Part shown: positions 55,501 to 64,000 of the stretch, piece by piece | Layout of the letters: each line of letters begins with the position of its first letter | Position numbering within the stretch: the stretch's first letter is position 1 | Source: Malurus cyaneus samueli | Lineage: Eukaryota; Chordata; Aves; Passeriformes; Maluridae | NCBI GenBank assembly: GCA_009741485.1 | Contig: CM019230.1 | Coordinates: forward strand, 3,126,619 to 3,190,618 | Length of the DNA stretch: 64,000 bases | Reading direction: 5' to 3' | The notes under the pieces: model-generated | Told to the model about the DNA's origin: nothing | What the model saw: the letters and a program-made list of their open reading frames with translations, nothing else | The model's database searches: none | Program-made: the position numbers and the translations under genes

Positions 55501-58500
55501 CCTGAGAGCTGCAGCAAAACTGTGCTTCCTGTAGGTTTTGGAAAAGTGTAAAGCATCTTGCTTACAAGCAAGTAAAATTGCTGTCTGGGATGACTTAGCC
55601 AATTAATTTTGTGTTTTCATGGCTTATTAACAAGTCTGTCACCAACCTCACTAGCTGTGCTTTGTCATTCTGTGAACTCATAAACTTTGAATAACTTAAG
55701 AATTAAAAAGAAGCTGGCAAATTAAAAAGCAAAAAACTTCATAAACACTCTTTTTGGTGTTTTCTCAGTTCTTTGTGAAGGCAGCATTTCTAATGGTTCA
55801 TTTAAGTCAAAAGTTGGTCAGGATAAGGGAATTATTTGTTTATATAGCAAGATGTTAATGAGAATATTTGGACATGAGGGAAAAAAAACCCTGAATTTTT
55901 AGGTTCAGTTCCTAGTTGAAGTGATATGCAAGCAGCACTTCTGTCTGCCAGGGAGCACCGTTGAAATATCAGTCAGCAAATGAGGCCTTCAGTGTGTTTG
56001 TTTGCCTCCCTCAGAGCACTTTGGTGGATAAAAGCTGTGACTTCACCTCTTTGTGCTGCTCTGTCTCCATCTGATAGGATAGGAGTGTAGCACAGGAGGG
56101 TCAAATGATGGTAGAAATGTGGAATTGTAAGTGCTTTGCTGACACTTCAGGCTGTTCTTGATTAAATTTTCCACATGAGTTTGCACAGCAGAGTAAAGGA
56201 TAAATCAGTCACTTTTTTGGGGCTTGTTTTGTTGTGGGTTTGGTTTGCTTTTTGGGTTTGCTGCAGTGTGCTGGTCCCCTGAGCATCCCTGCTGTGGTTG
56301 TGGGGTTTCTTTGGCGAGGAGGCCGAGCTGGGTGAGCACAGGAGAGTGGGTTCAGGGTGTGCTGAGGGCAGGGAACTCAGTTTTGCTCTCTGTTCTGCAG
56401 GGACTGTGCTCTCATGCTGCCCTCCAGAGCATGAACACACATCCTGGTCAGCATTGCTGGGAATGCTGCCAGTCCTTCAGGGGGAAAAACCAAACCAGAA
56501 ACCCCTCCCCAAAGCAGAAAGGTCTGGGAAGCCTGGGGCAAATCCACTGCAGTGTGCAATGGCACAGAGGCTTCAGAGAGAACTGGTGGGAGAACTAGTC
56601 AGGGAGAACTGGTCAGAGTAGTGAGCAGGGTGGGCATGACCTGTCCTGCCAGGCTGGCTTTAGCCAATGTGTTCAGAAAAAGTGGTGCAGCCAGAGCAGC
56701 ACTGGCTCTTTGGGATCTGCTGGGGCTGCCCCTGAACACCAGCAGCTGTCAGATCCTGCACTGAACCTACAAAACACTGCCTTGTCAGGTGACAGCAGAG
56801 ACCCAGAGCAAATCTGTGTGTTCTGTTTGCTGTTGATATCATAGGAAGGTCAAGAGTGCTCAGTCATGGCTCTGTTTTAATTTAATGCATCCTTGGTAAG
56901 ATTCCAGAGACTCCTGTCTTTTTTAATTTAAGTTGTCATTATTAATCTTCTTATATTTTAATCTTTCTTCACTAATGCAACTTTGTTGAATGGATGAATG
57001 AGCCTGAGTAAAACTAGATGATTCCACTGCAGTAGTTAGGTGGCAAGGAAGTCTGGATTAAAAATAAATAAAAAGACAGTATAAGTTATAAATACACTCT
57101 CAGTTCTTCAACTTATAAAGTCCCTTAAATTAAGAGACCATGCAAGACTGGAACCCCCTTTAAAATGTAATTGATGCCTTCAGCAGATTTTAAGTCTTGC
57201 AAATCAAGTGCACAGTACAAAAGTTTGGCTTCATCCAGGTTCAGGTCTGTAAGGTCATTTCACTGCATTATAAATAGGACTTAAGACAGTTGTCCAGAGG
57301 TACATTAGTGCCACCTCAAGAAATGTGGGCCACAGCACGTATTTAGCTTTTTAAGCAATTGTTTTATTGTTAAAGCCATAACAAAGCATCAAAAAACCAC
57401 GCCAGCCCTGCAGGAACACAAGTGTCATAAATTATCAGATTGGACACTTGCAAATTGTGATATTGGGAACAAAAGCAGCCTAAAAAAAAAAGTCTTTGTT
57501 TTCATAATTGCAGTACAAAAGCTTCGGGCATAAATATCCATTAAAGTGAATCATGTAAAACAAAAAAAAATAAAAGTGAAACAGTTTAGTCCTGCAAGTT
57601 GTACAAATTCTCTTTCAGATGTAACTGTAATTTGCATTCAGATGCCATCTCTTTAATTAAATTCTTTTATTATCCAATAGTCAGCCTTCAGTCCAGAGAC
57701 CGAATAGGCACAGGAGGACAAGTTGTGGATTGCAGTCGGTTATTCGATAACGATTTACCAGATGGGTAAGCTGACACACTGTGGTGTAAACAAAACACTG
57801 CTCATGTGAGAGATTTGTGCACCAGTGAGAAGTCAGTGTGCAAATACATCATTGGAAACATTGCACTCAGGGTTGTGCTCTCAGAACAGGAGCTGAGCCA
57901 GCTGGGGTGCACAGAGGAGGTGATAGTTGGGCTGTTGTCTTACCTCCACTTGGAAAAGGGGAGGTGATATGTGAAGAAATGCTTTGAAAAATATACTTGG
58001 TGAGAAAACATGTATTTCAGTTTAAATCACAGCCAGCAAAGTGTCTTTTGCATGCAGTAGTTTTGTAGCAAGGAGTGAACCACAGGGCTTGGCTGTCCTG
58101 CAGCACGGTGCAGAGGTGTAAATCCACTGATAAACAGGGATCACTCCTTCCCTGCACCTCTTAGTGAAGAAAACGGGATTGAAAAAGGTAATGCAGCCCA
58201 AGTTCTTGCTGTATTTACCTGCCAAAGGCAGGGTTTAGGATTCTGTTTTGTCCCTGTGAGAGTTAATGACATCATTATCACCTAAAAGAGTTTTGCAAAC
58301 ACAAAAAAATGCTCTGGTTTAGGTTCTGGTGCTGTCAGCAACTTCTTCAGAGCAAACACAGACTTTCTGAATGTAATTCTTGGCAGGTAAAGACAGGAGA
58401 AAATGAGTTTTCAGAGGATGAGTTTTGAAATGCAAATCATTATCTAAGACCTTAACACGATTCTTTTGTTAATTTGGAGTCCAGATGAGTAAAAAACATT

Positions 58501-61500
58501 TTTGAAAATGCTTCTAAATTTTCACTTCAGAATGTTCTTTGCATAAGTATTGCTCACTTAATTGTGTAACTGCAAAGTTTGCTGTACAGCCTCTTATATG
58601 TCAGAGTGCAAATCTAATACTAATTCAGAAGTGACTTTATTTGAAGCTAACTTTTTAATGAAAGCAAGTAGTGCATGAAGATGCTGTGAAAGCACTTGTT
58701 AGAGTCAGTGGTCAAAAGAAATTAAATGCATTATTAAACATGAGTTTCCAAGAAGTTTCTTTATGTGATTATTTGGATTTAATTAGAATTCAAGCAATTA
58801 CTGAATATGAAGGTGTGATACTGTTAATGATGTGCCTGGTTCCAAGGGAAGAATAATTTCTGAGTTCAATTTCCAGTTGTTTCCTGTCACCTTGTTCAGC
58901 TCACACCATTCACAGCAGTGTAAGCTTTCCTGAGCTGGGCACTTGTGATGGAGACGTTTTGTTCTCCAGTTTCCTGGAAATGCCACTGAGTGCCTTATCT
59001 GTGCCTGTGTGGATTGCAGGTGGGAGGAGCGCAGGACTGCCTCGGGAAGGATCCAGTATTTGAACCACATCACACGGACAACGCAGTGGGAGCGACCCAC
59101 ACGGTGAGGAATCCTTGGAGCCTGTGGGCAGGATGGACTCTGCCTAATATTTAACTCAAAAGATGGTTCTGACTACTTTTTTCCTGCCCTAATAACATCT
59201 TTGCTTTCTTGTCGAGATGCTGGGGTAGAGCTGTGTAAATGCTGTCACTACAATGTGCAGACATTCAAAAGGTGAAGAAGTGAGACCATGAGTAGCTGTC
59301 AGACATTGCTGTGTGACCATGTACCCCAGAACAGTTACAGCTGATTGCTACCCAGTGTGTTTGGAAATCACTGTGATCGCTTTTTCTGGTAGCTGGAGAT
59401 GTGAAGCTGTTCCTCAAACTGCTTTTGTTGTTGCCTGAATTGCAGACAGCATCATCGCATTTTTTTCAGACTCCTCTGCAGACTGTCTGTGCCTGCAGAC
59501 TGTCTCTTCCATTCTCAATATCATTCAGGTCTCTGCATGAATATATTTGACTTAAAGTAATCTGGACTGTTAACACTGCTAGCTCGGATGCATATTGGCA
59601 GTTTTGGAGTGAAAGGACTGAACAGCTTTTTGATTTACCTATTTCTGTTTCTCTTGGTATGTTAAAATACCCGTTCTAAGCTCTAGAAACAGTAAAAAAC
59701 AAATACAAAAAAATAATTTGTTTTGGGGATTTCATGTGACCATGCCAATCTCCCTTGAACCCATTTTAAATCCTTTTGAAAGCAGCATTGAGATACGAAA
59801 TCACACTGGTCAATGTTTCCTCTTGCTCTCAAGAGCAACAGCTTAGATGAGAATGGTGAAAAAGGGCTAAAAATTAGAAGGAATAACAAAGCCTGATCAC
59901 TTCCTCAGCCACATGAAGGCAAGGTGGAGAAAGTTTGGAGCTGAGGAGGTTACTGGTTTCTCCAGTGAGCACAGAACAGGAGTTTCCTGCTCCCATCGAG
60001 GTGTCCCTGGGGCTGGGCGAGTCCCTGAGGTGTCCCCAGAGTGCCAAGGTGCATCTCCCCCAGGTGTGTTGTGTCATGTCCAGTCAGAATTGAGGTTTTC
60101 CCCTTTTCCCCAGGCCAGCATCCGAGTACTCGAGCCCGGGCCGGCCCCTGAGCTGCTTTGTGGACGAGAACACTCCGCTCCCCGGCACCAACGGCGCGTC
60201 CTGCGGGCAGGCGGCGGATCCGCGGCTGGCTGAGAGGAGGGTGCGCTCCCAGAGGCACAGGAACTACATGAGCAGGACACACCTGCACACTCCTCCCGAC
60301 CTGCCTGAGGGATATGGTATGGCAATCCAAGGCGTTTTGCATTTGGGGGGGTCTCAAGAAGCTGGGAAAATGGTTCTGTCTTCTCATGTGTAAGATGCTG
60401 TTCATTCCGTAGTTTAGGGAAATAGGTCTTTGTGAGTTTTCATACAGCATTTTTTGTTCTTAGATTAATGTCTAATAAACGTTCTTAAATTTTGTTCTAA
60501 AATCGTTAATTTATCTTGATTTCACAGAGCAAAGGACAACTCAGCAAGGTCAGGTCTACTTTCTGCATACTCAGACTGGTGTCAGCACGTGGCACGATCC
60601 AAGAGTACCTAGGTAAGAAATGATGGAAGTACCCTTAAGATTTCAAATCAGAATCATTTAAGCAGAGTGCTCTCCTGAGAGTTTTCTCTGGCTAATATTT
60701 CTGATTCTTGGTCCCTAATATATCATTTTAACAAGTCATTCATCAAAATTAATTAGTCTGACTTCCCCAGTTCTTCAAGTTGTTACTGTAATGAAAAGGT
60801 GGAAGAGCAGGAAATAAGTTGCAGTGCTGTTTTGAAAACAGGTACAGTTCACTGATTATAAATTTTTTATATGAATTGGAGCCAAGTCCAGATTTTACTA
60901 CTCTGCAAAATAATGAAACCAAAAGTAGAATCTGAACACTTCCAAAAGAAGTTCTGTCGAGATACTTCAGTGAGAACTGGGTTGGATTGAAACACTCAAA
61001 ATGCTTTTCCTGTTGCACTTGGGAGAAAACAAATCCGAAGTCTTATTAATTTTGTCATTTATTTACACAGTATACCTGCAGTTATTTCTGATATGTTTGA
61101 AAGGAAAAGATGATTATGGAAACTATTGGTAGCTTCTGATTGTTCTGTAAATAACCAAGAAATCCTGTTGTAAACACTTGCCTCCCAAAATCCGCGAATG
61201 GTGGTGTTGGACGTGTGTGTGGTTTGAAATTGGCAGCCTGTCTGGCATTTGTGAGAACCAGAGGAACTCTGGCAGTTGCTGCTGTGTTCCTTCCCATGGA
61301 AATGGGTGTCCCAGGAAGGATAAAAGGCCTCAAAACCACACTTCATTGTGTTTTGAATTATTCTTTTGTTGCTGTTTTTGTGTTACGAGTTCATACCTTG
61401 CTTTGATGCAGCTTTGATGCGTTGCCTGCAGAGCTGAGGCTGCAGTTGTGCTTTAGGAACTCCATGACTTGTGTATTATACAAAACCAGCCTCTAAAAAA

Positions 61501-62773
61501 CAAATAATATGAAGATCTAATCCTTAATCTTGGGGTGTGATGGTTCTGTGTGCAGTCTGAGTTAGCACTGCCCTGAGGTGTGGCAGCACAAACAGCGGGA
61601 GTGTCTCTGAGAACGAGAATTGTTTGCGTGAGGACAGAATTGATGTCATTTGTAAGGAATATTTTATTTTGAGGCTAATAGCCACAGTCGTGTAGTCAGC
61701 AAAAGTCATTCTGGCAGTTCAGCAGTGGTTCTGTGGGGAAAACAGCACAGTGCAGTCCCAGAGCTTCATGTTCCCATTTGTGGCTCCTCAAGTCTTTGGA
61801 ATCCCTGCAGGCAGCTCCATTCTGTCCCTTGGCTCTTTCCTCCCTCAGCTCCCAGGATTTTGGGAGAGCTGAACCCCTTTGGGATGAGCTGCCCTGAGCA
61901 GTGTGAGAGGTGTGAGGTGTGAATTGCATCCATGAGTAAATGCACAGTTCTGCAGCCCAGCATTTGTTTTCAGTGAGGCTCTGGAATGAATTTACATCTT
62001 CCTAATTTCAGCACATTTTTCTTGAGACCTATTGAGCCACCTCTGCATTGCTCAGGGCAGAGCTGAGTCATAGTTCATATAATCCTTGACTTGAAATATT
62101 TTGTTACCCACAAGCTCTTGGGGTTCTGTGGCAAAACAGCCAGTGCCATACACGCACATCCCATGTGTAATTCTTCATGGAAAGTGTAACTCTTCAGAAA
62201 TACACTTTTGTTTTGTAGGAGTTTCTAAAGCGTGATTCACAGCTCCTTACGTGACTAATGTTGTTTTAAAAAATGTTTTCTGTCAGAATTGGTGCAGGAC
62301 TGCAATTCCATTTTGACAAATATGGCAATGGTCTTTATTTTGGTTTGAAGCCTGTATTAATTTAACAGCTGAAGTTAGTTTGTAAAAATGAAGGTTATTT
62401 GATAAGAACTCTTTTCCCCACGGCATGTGTTCTGGGGTGTGTGTTTTTGCTGTGGTGGGCTCGTACCTTGGGAGTAGAGATTCCAGCTGAACAGATCAAG
62501 TTTCTGAAACAATACATTTTCTCAGACTTCATGGAATTGTTCTGTTACATTTACGCTTGTTTGGCTCGGAGGCCAATTGCTGAGGTATTTTTCATTTTAT
62601 ATTTGTTTTCACAGGGATCTTAGCAACATCAATTGTGAAGAGCTTGGTCCACTGCCTCCTGGATGGGAGATCCGAAATACAGCAACAGGCAGGGTTTATT
62701 TTGTTGACCATAACAACAGGACGACGCAGTTCACGGACCCGCGGCTCTCTGCGAACCTGCACTTGGTCCTAAA
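19482..62773 (+). CDS. SMURF2: SMURF2 E3 ubiquitin ligase, 5' part (C2 + WW1-3), runs off window
   Basis: Joined exons are 19482-19533, 46469-46507, 48013-48121, 54769-54902, 55128-55193, 57681-57765, 59020-59103, 60114-60316, 60528-60612 and 62615-62773. All splice sites are GT-AG and the frame closes at each junction, giving 338 complete codons plus two bases. The protein is a NEDD4-family HECT ligase that ubiquitinates Smads and TGF-beta receptors via Smad7, among other targets. Residues about 10-125 form the C2 domain (lipid binding and autoinhibition), followed by WW1 (W163, W185), WW2 (Tyr257 and W279) and WW3 (W303 and Phe325). The WW domains bind PPxY motifs. The N terminus [17 protein letters not shown] distinguishes it from SMURF1. 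The HECT domain (from about residue 414 in human, of 748) is not in the window. The start has G at -3. Confidence 0.96.
19905..20085 (+). mobile_element. CR1 LINE fragment (3' end)
   Basis: The stretch contains hallmark CR1 3' UTR phrases: the GGCAGTGGTCACAGCCCC block, GGAGCTGGGCTCGATGATCC, TCCCTTCCAACCCAGCATATTC, and a terminal degenerate ATTCTRTGATT repeat. It is 5'-truncated, as nearly all CR1 copies are, has no open frame and sits in sense orientation about 0.4 kb into SMURF2 intron 1. The 5' boundary is approximate. CR1 is the main retrotransposon of birds and supports an avian source. Confidence 0.9.
25114..25158 (+). repeat. Short tandem duplication (AATATTCAGTGATGT)
   Basis: AATATTCAGTGATGT occurs twice with a period of about 30 bp, and a partial GTGATGTC copy lies between. 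It is a local duplication in SMURF2 intron 1 with no evident function. Confidence 0.6.
29162..29188 (+). promoter_or_regulatory. RE1-like left half-site
   Basis: TTCAGCACC is a perfect left half of the REST/NRSF element. A poor right half (6 of 10, containing AGCGC) follows at wider than usual spacing. It may be chance; recorded as weak. Confidence 0.2.
31737..31765. repeat. (TA)n-(TG)n microsatellite
   Basis: A run of TA dinucleotides passes into TG/TATA in SMURF2 intron 1. It is ordinary simple sequence and probably length-variable. Confidence 0.8.
32692..32725 (+). repeat. 17-bp tandem duplication
   Basis: TATTTATAAACAGCCAG is followed directly by TATTTATAAACAGCAAG, two copies with one difference, in SMURF2 intron 1. 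An A/C-rich low-complexity stretch precedes it (32585-32650). Confidence 0.75.
40931..40958. promoter_or_regulatory. Inverted pair of TEAD-type motifs
   Basis: CATTCCAAT (40931-40939) and ATTGGAATG (40950-40958) are perfect inverted copies around a 10-base spacer. Each contains the TEAD/MCAT core CATTCC, and the inner ends read as CCAAT/ATTGG. It lies in SMURF2 intron 1 after a CT-rich tract. Binding is inferred. Confidence 0.4.
45781..45810 (+). repeat. TTTATTTG simple repeat
   Basis: An A/T-rich tandem of TTTATTTGTTTATTTG type in SMURF2 intron 1. No function is suggested. Confidence 0.7.
46469..46507 (+). CDS. SMURF2: SMURF2 exon 2 (39 nt)
   Basis: This short exon encodes Val18 (completed) to Phe30 and the first base of Arg31 ([13 protein letters not shown]). 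The acceptor CTTGCAG ends at 46468 and the donor GTAAGT starts at 46508. It is phase 1 on both sides, so skipping would remove 13 residues of the first C2 strand without a frameshift. Confidence 0.93.
47315..47342 (+). repeat. 14-bp tandem duplication
   Basis: Two exact copies of CATTGTGATTAATT lie head to tail in SMURF2 intron 2. Confidence 0.8.
47531..47552. repeat. 9-bp stem hairpin
   Basis: CAGATGAAC and GTTCATCTG are perfect reverse complements around CTCT. The stem is too short for a miRNA precursor. Confidence 0.6.
48013..48121 (+). CDS. SMURF2: SMURF2 exon 3, C2 domain
   Basis: This encodes residues 32-66 with split codons at both ends ([13 protein letters not shown]...NQHYD). The DPF and DPKWN segments are the C2 loops. 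The acceptor CTCTTAG ends at 48012. The donor is GTAGGT at 48122, weaker than consensus but required by frame and homology. Confidence 0.93.
48122..54768 (+). other. SMURF2: SMURF2 intron 3 (~6.6 kb)
   Basis: This holds no gene I can support. Notable are a C/T-rich, purine-poor tract at about 51090-51480 that generates long but unsupported open frames, a somewhat more GC-rich block at 54060-54640 just before exon 4, and an 8-bp inverted repeat (AATGTATG/CATACATT) at 54204-54226. No transposon was recognised. Confidence 0.8.
54204..54226. repeat. 8-bp inverted repeat
   Basis: AATGTATG and CATACATT flank TCCCAAA in SMURF2 intron 3. Probably chance. Confidence 0.4.
54769..54902 (+). CDS. SMURF2: SMURF2 exon 4, C2 domain
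   Basis: This encodes residues 68-111 ([20 protein letters not shown]...RLKDTG). The acceptor TTTTTCAG ends at 54768 and the donor GTAAGT starts at 54903. The lysine-rich HKKIHKK stretch lies on the C2 surface. Confidence 0.95.
55030..55104 (+). repeat. TG-rich imperfect repeat before SMURF2 exon 5
   Basis: GTGATGGTG occurs at 55030, 55060 and 55075, with GTTTTGTGTTG-type spacers and a final GTGATTTTT. The array ends about 24 bases before the exon 5 start and so overlaps the likely branch-point region of the 225-bp intron 4. UG-rich intronic RNA is a known target of CELF and TDP-43 proteins. Confidence 0.75.
55128..55193 (+). CDS. SMURF2: SMURF2 exon 5, C2 domain end
   Basis: This 66-nt exon encodes residues 113-133 ([21 protein letters not shown]). 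It is phase 1 on both sides, so it could be skipped in frame. The acceptor TTTTGTAG ends at 55127, preceded by a TG-rich repeat; the donor GTAAGT starts at 55194. Confidence 0.94.
55340..55396 (+). repeat. A/C-rich low-complexity duplication
   Basis: Two copies of an AAAAAAACCAAATCAAAAT-like element have a period of about 33 bp. Confidence 0.6.
56577..56616 (+). repeat. ~13-bp tandem repeat, three copies
   Basis: Three imperfect copies of GAGAACTGGTCAG lie in SMURF2 intron 5. Confidence 0.65.
57681..57765 (+). CDS. SMURF2: SMURF2 exon 6
   Basis: This encodes residues 135-161 ([17 protein letters not shown]...NDLPD) and most of Gly162, linking C2 to WW1. The acceptor CCAATAG ends at 57680 and the donor GTAAGC starts at 57766. 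Confidence 0.94.
57766..60113 (+). other. SMURF2: SMURF2 introns 6 and 7
   Basis: Intron 6 is 57766-59019 and intron 7 is 59104-60113; exon 7 lies between them. Both show ordinary intronic sequence; I recognise no RNA gene or transposon. Confidence 0.75.
59020..59103 (+). CDS. SMURF2: SMURF2 exon 7, WW1
   Basis: This encodes residues 163-189 ([20 protein letters not shown]...WERPT), with both WW tryptophans (163 and 185) present. The acceptor GATTGCAG ends at 59019 and the donor GTGAGG starts at 59104. Confidence 0.96.
60114..60316 (+). CDS. SMURF2: SMURF2 exon 8, WW1-WW2 linker
   Basis: This encodes residues 191-257 ([20 protein letters not shown]...DLPEGY), a Ser- and Arg-rich linker that ends at the first position of WW2. 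It is much richer in GC and CpG than the other internal exons. The acceptor CCCCAG ends at 60113. The donor is GTATGG at 60317, relatively weak. Confidence 0.95.
60528..60612 (+). CDS. SMURF2: SMURF2 exon 9, WW2
   Basis: This encodes residues 259-285 ([20 protein letters not shown]...DPRVP), the body of WW2 with W279. The acceptor TTTCACAG ends at 60527 and the donor GTAAGA starts at 60613. Confidence 0.95.
60613..62614 (+). other. SMURF2: SMURF2 intron 9 (~2 kb)
   Basis: Ordinary AT-rich intron; nothing further recognised. Intron 8 (60317-60527) is only 211 bp. Confidence 0.8.
62615..62773 (+). CDS. SMURF2: SMURF2 exon 10, WW3
   Basis: This encodes residues 287-338 and two bases of codon 339. 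WW3 has W303 and, in place of the second Trp, Phe325 (TTQFTDPR). WW2-WW3 form the high-affinity PPxY-binding unit. The acceptor TTTTCACAG ends at 62614 and the donor GTGAGT starts at 62774. No further SMURF2 exon is visible before 64000. Confidence 0.95.
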
Positions 62774-64000
62774 GTGAGTCTGGGGCACGGGTGGAGGGAA
62801 GGCAGTGCCTCCTGATTTCTGTCAGGATGAATTCTGCCATCCAGGAGGCTTTAAAGAGCAGCGATGTTCTTTGACACACTCCTGGCAAAGTTTTGGTGCT
62901 CTTAAAAAACCCTCTGCAGGAGCATTTAGGCAGGAATGCGGCTGTTGTGATGCACAGGGGAGGGAAGGAGTGCTGTCTGGTGGCAAGGACTGGCACACAG
63001 ATTTTTGCTTTCCTAACAGCAAGAGAGACCCTTTGTTTTCTTTATACTTCATTTTATTTTCAGTCATTTCATTTGTTTTGAAATAAGAAGTTGCATATGA
63101 GCCAGTGGTGTGAAATACTGATGAGTTAGGCAAGGGTACACAAGTGCCCAGCTATTCTCCTGTAATAAAGGAAAAGTAGTTCAGCTCCTTCAGTTTTAGG
63201 ACTGATTGATATGTTCTTAAAATAAGGCCCCAATAATTTAATTCAGCTTTTTTACAAAAAGAATAAAATAGAATAGGAACTGCATATATAAAATAGGATA
63301 GGAACTGCATTTTTTCTGCCTTAGTGTTTTGCTATCATAATTTCATCTCACAGTTTTAAAAAGAGACGGGGAAACTCAAAAGAATTCTGGCTCGTGTTTT
63401 ATTCCCCAGGCACTCATTACACACTGGGGATTTTCTACTAAAGATGGAAAGCAAAAAGCAAACAAATATTTCTTTTTTCTCTTTCTTTGTTTTTGCCCAG
63501 ACGGCTTGTCCTAGGTAGTTGTGAGTTTGATTCTATTGTTTCTCCTGCTAACACCTTTTAATACTCTCGGGAAACACCTCTAAAGTATTGAGTAGGTGTT
63601 AAGTGGAAGAAACAATGAGGAGTTGGGTAGAAGGAAAGCCAGGCAGCCCTGGGCAAGGAGTAAGTAGGAGGAATAGTCCTTTAAGGAAGTGAATCATTGG
63701 GAGGAAAAGCTGAAGGAAAGAATAATGGGAGCAAGACAAAGCTGAGGAATGGAAAGTCATGTCCAGGAGTCAACATGTCCTGTATGCATTACACAAAAGC
63801 TGTCTGGCCTCTGCCCAATATACACTTGAACTTCACACCCCAGCAGGGAGAAGAGCCTAAATATTGACAAACATGTATTTTGTTTAGAGAAATCATTGGC
63901 TGTATATGTGTATATTACAGGACTTAAGTAAATCCCCGTCATCCAGACAGTTTGGTTGGTATTTTTTTGGTTTTTTTTTTTAATTTAAAACAAATCAGTA
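62774..64000 (+). other. SMURF2: SMURF2 intron 10, left part (window end)
   Basis: The sequence after exon 10 contains no further match to SMURF2 (the expected next residues are a Gln-rich NRQNQLKDQ segment). It includes a 25-bp tandem duplication at 63265-63310. The rest of SMURF2 must lie to the right. Confidence 0.8.
63265..63310 (+). repeat. 25-bp tandem duplication
   Basis: AAAATAGAATAGGAACTGCAT and AAAATAGGATAGGAACTGCAT (one difference) are 25 bp apart. Confidence 0.75.

Larger units (their letters stand above)
55194..57680 (+). other. SMURF2: SMURF2 intron 5 (~2.5 kb)
   Basis: This contains an A/C-rich duplicated segment at about 55340-55396 and a small tandem repeat of GAGAACTGGT type at 56577-56616. 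The rest, including a somewhat more GC-rich block at 56240-56780, shows nothing I recognise. Confidence 0.8.

Overview
The window is vertebrate nuclear DNA and almost certainly avian. It carries long AT-rich introns, all splice sites I could place are GT-AG, and there are two CpG-rich promoters. Only one transposon remnant is recognisable, a CR1 LINE 3' end, which is the typical bird repeat. I cannot name the species. A crocodilian or turtle is not formally excluded, but so few repeats in 64 kb favour a bird. It is not prokaryotic, and I see no operon, CRISPR array, insertion sequence or viral gene.

Layout, all on the + strand. (1) Positions 1-6330 hold the complete importin alpha-1 gene KPNA2. 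It has a TATA-less, cell-cycle-type CpG promoter (inverted ZNF143-type sites, two CCAAT boxes 31 bp apart, a CDE/CHR-like element), a non-coding first exon, ten coding exons (1105-5931, 529 aa, frame closed at every junction) and two poly(A) signals. (2) Positions 6331-18710 are about 12.4 kb of intergenic DNA with no gene I can support. Notable there are a CTCF-like motif at 8376 and a palindrome plus MARE-like pair at 13775-13830. (3) Positions 18711-19083 are a GC-rich minisatellite that abuts the SMURF2 CpG island. (4) Positions 19482-62773 are the first ten coding exons of SMURF2, encoding residues 1-338 plus two bases of codon 339: the C2 domain and all three WW domains. Intron 1 is about 26.9 kb and contains the CR1 fragment. 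The window ends inside intron 10, so the HECT catalytic domain lies beyond the right edge.

KPNA2 is the nuclear-import adaptor that links classical NLS cargo to importin beta. SMURF2 is a NEDD4-family E3 ligase that acts on Smad/TGF-beta signalling. They are not known as one functional unit. From memory they lie several megabases apart in human 17q23-q24, so their tandem adjacency here is a synteny observation.

I did not find a previously undescribed biological system. The points best worth checking are the 81-bp stop-free KPNA2 intron 8, the promoter grammar of KPNA2, the minisatellite next to the SMURF2 promoter, and several motif pairs in non-coding DNA. Motif calls were made by eye and are inference.
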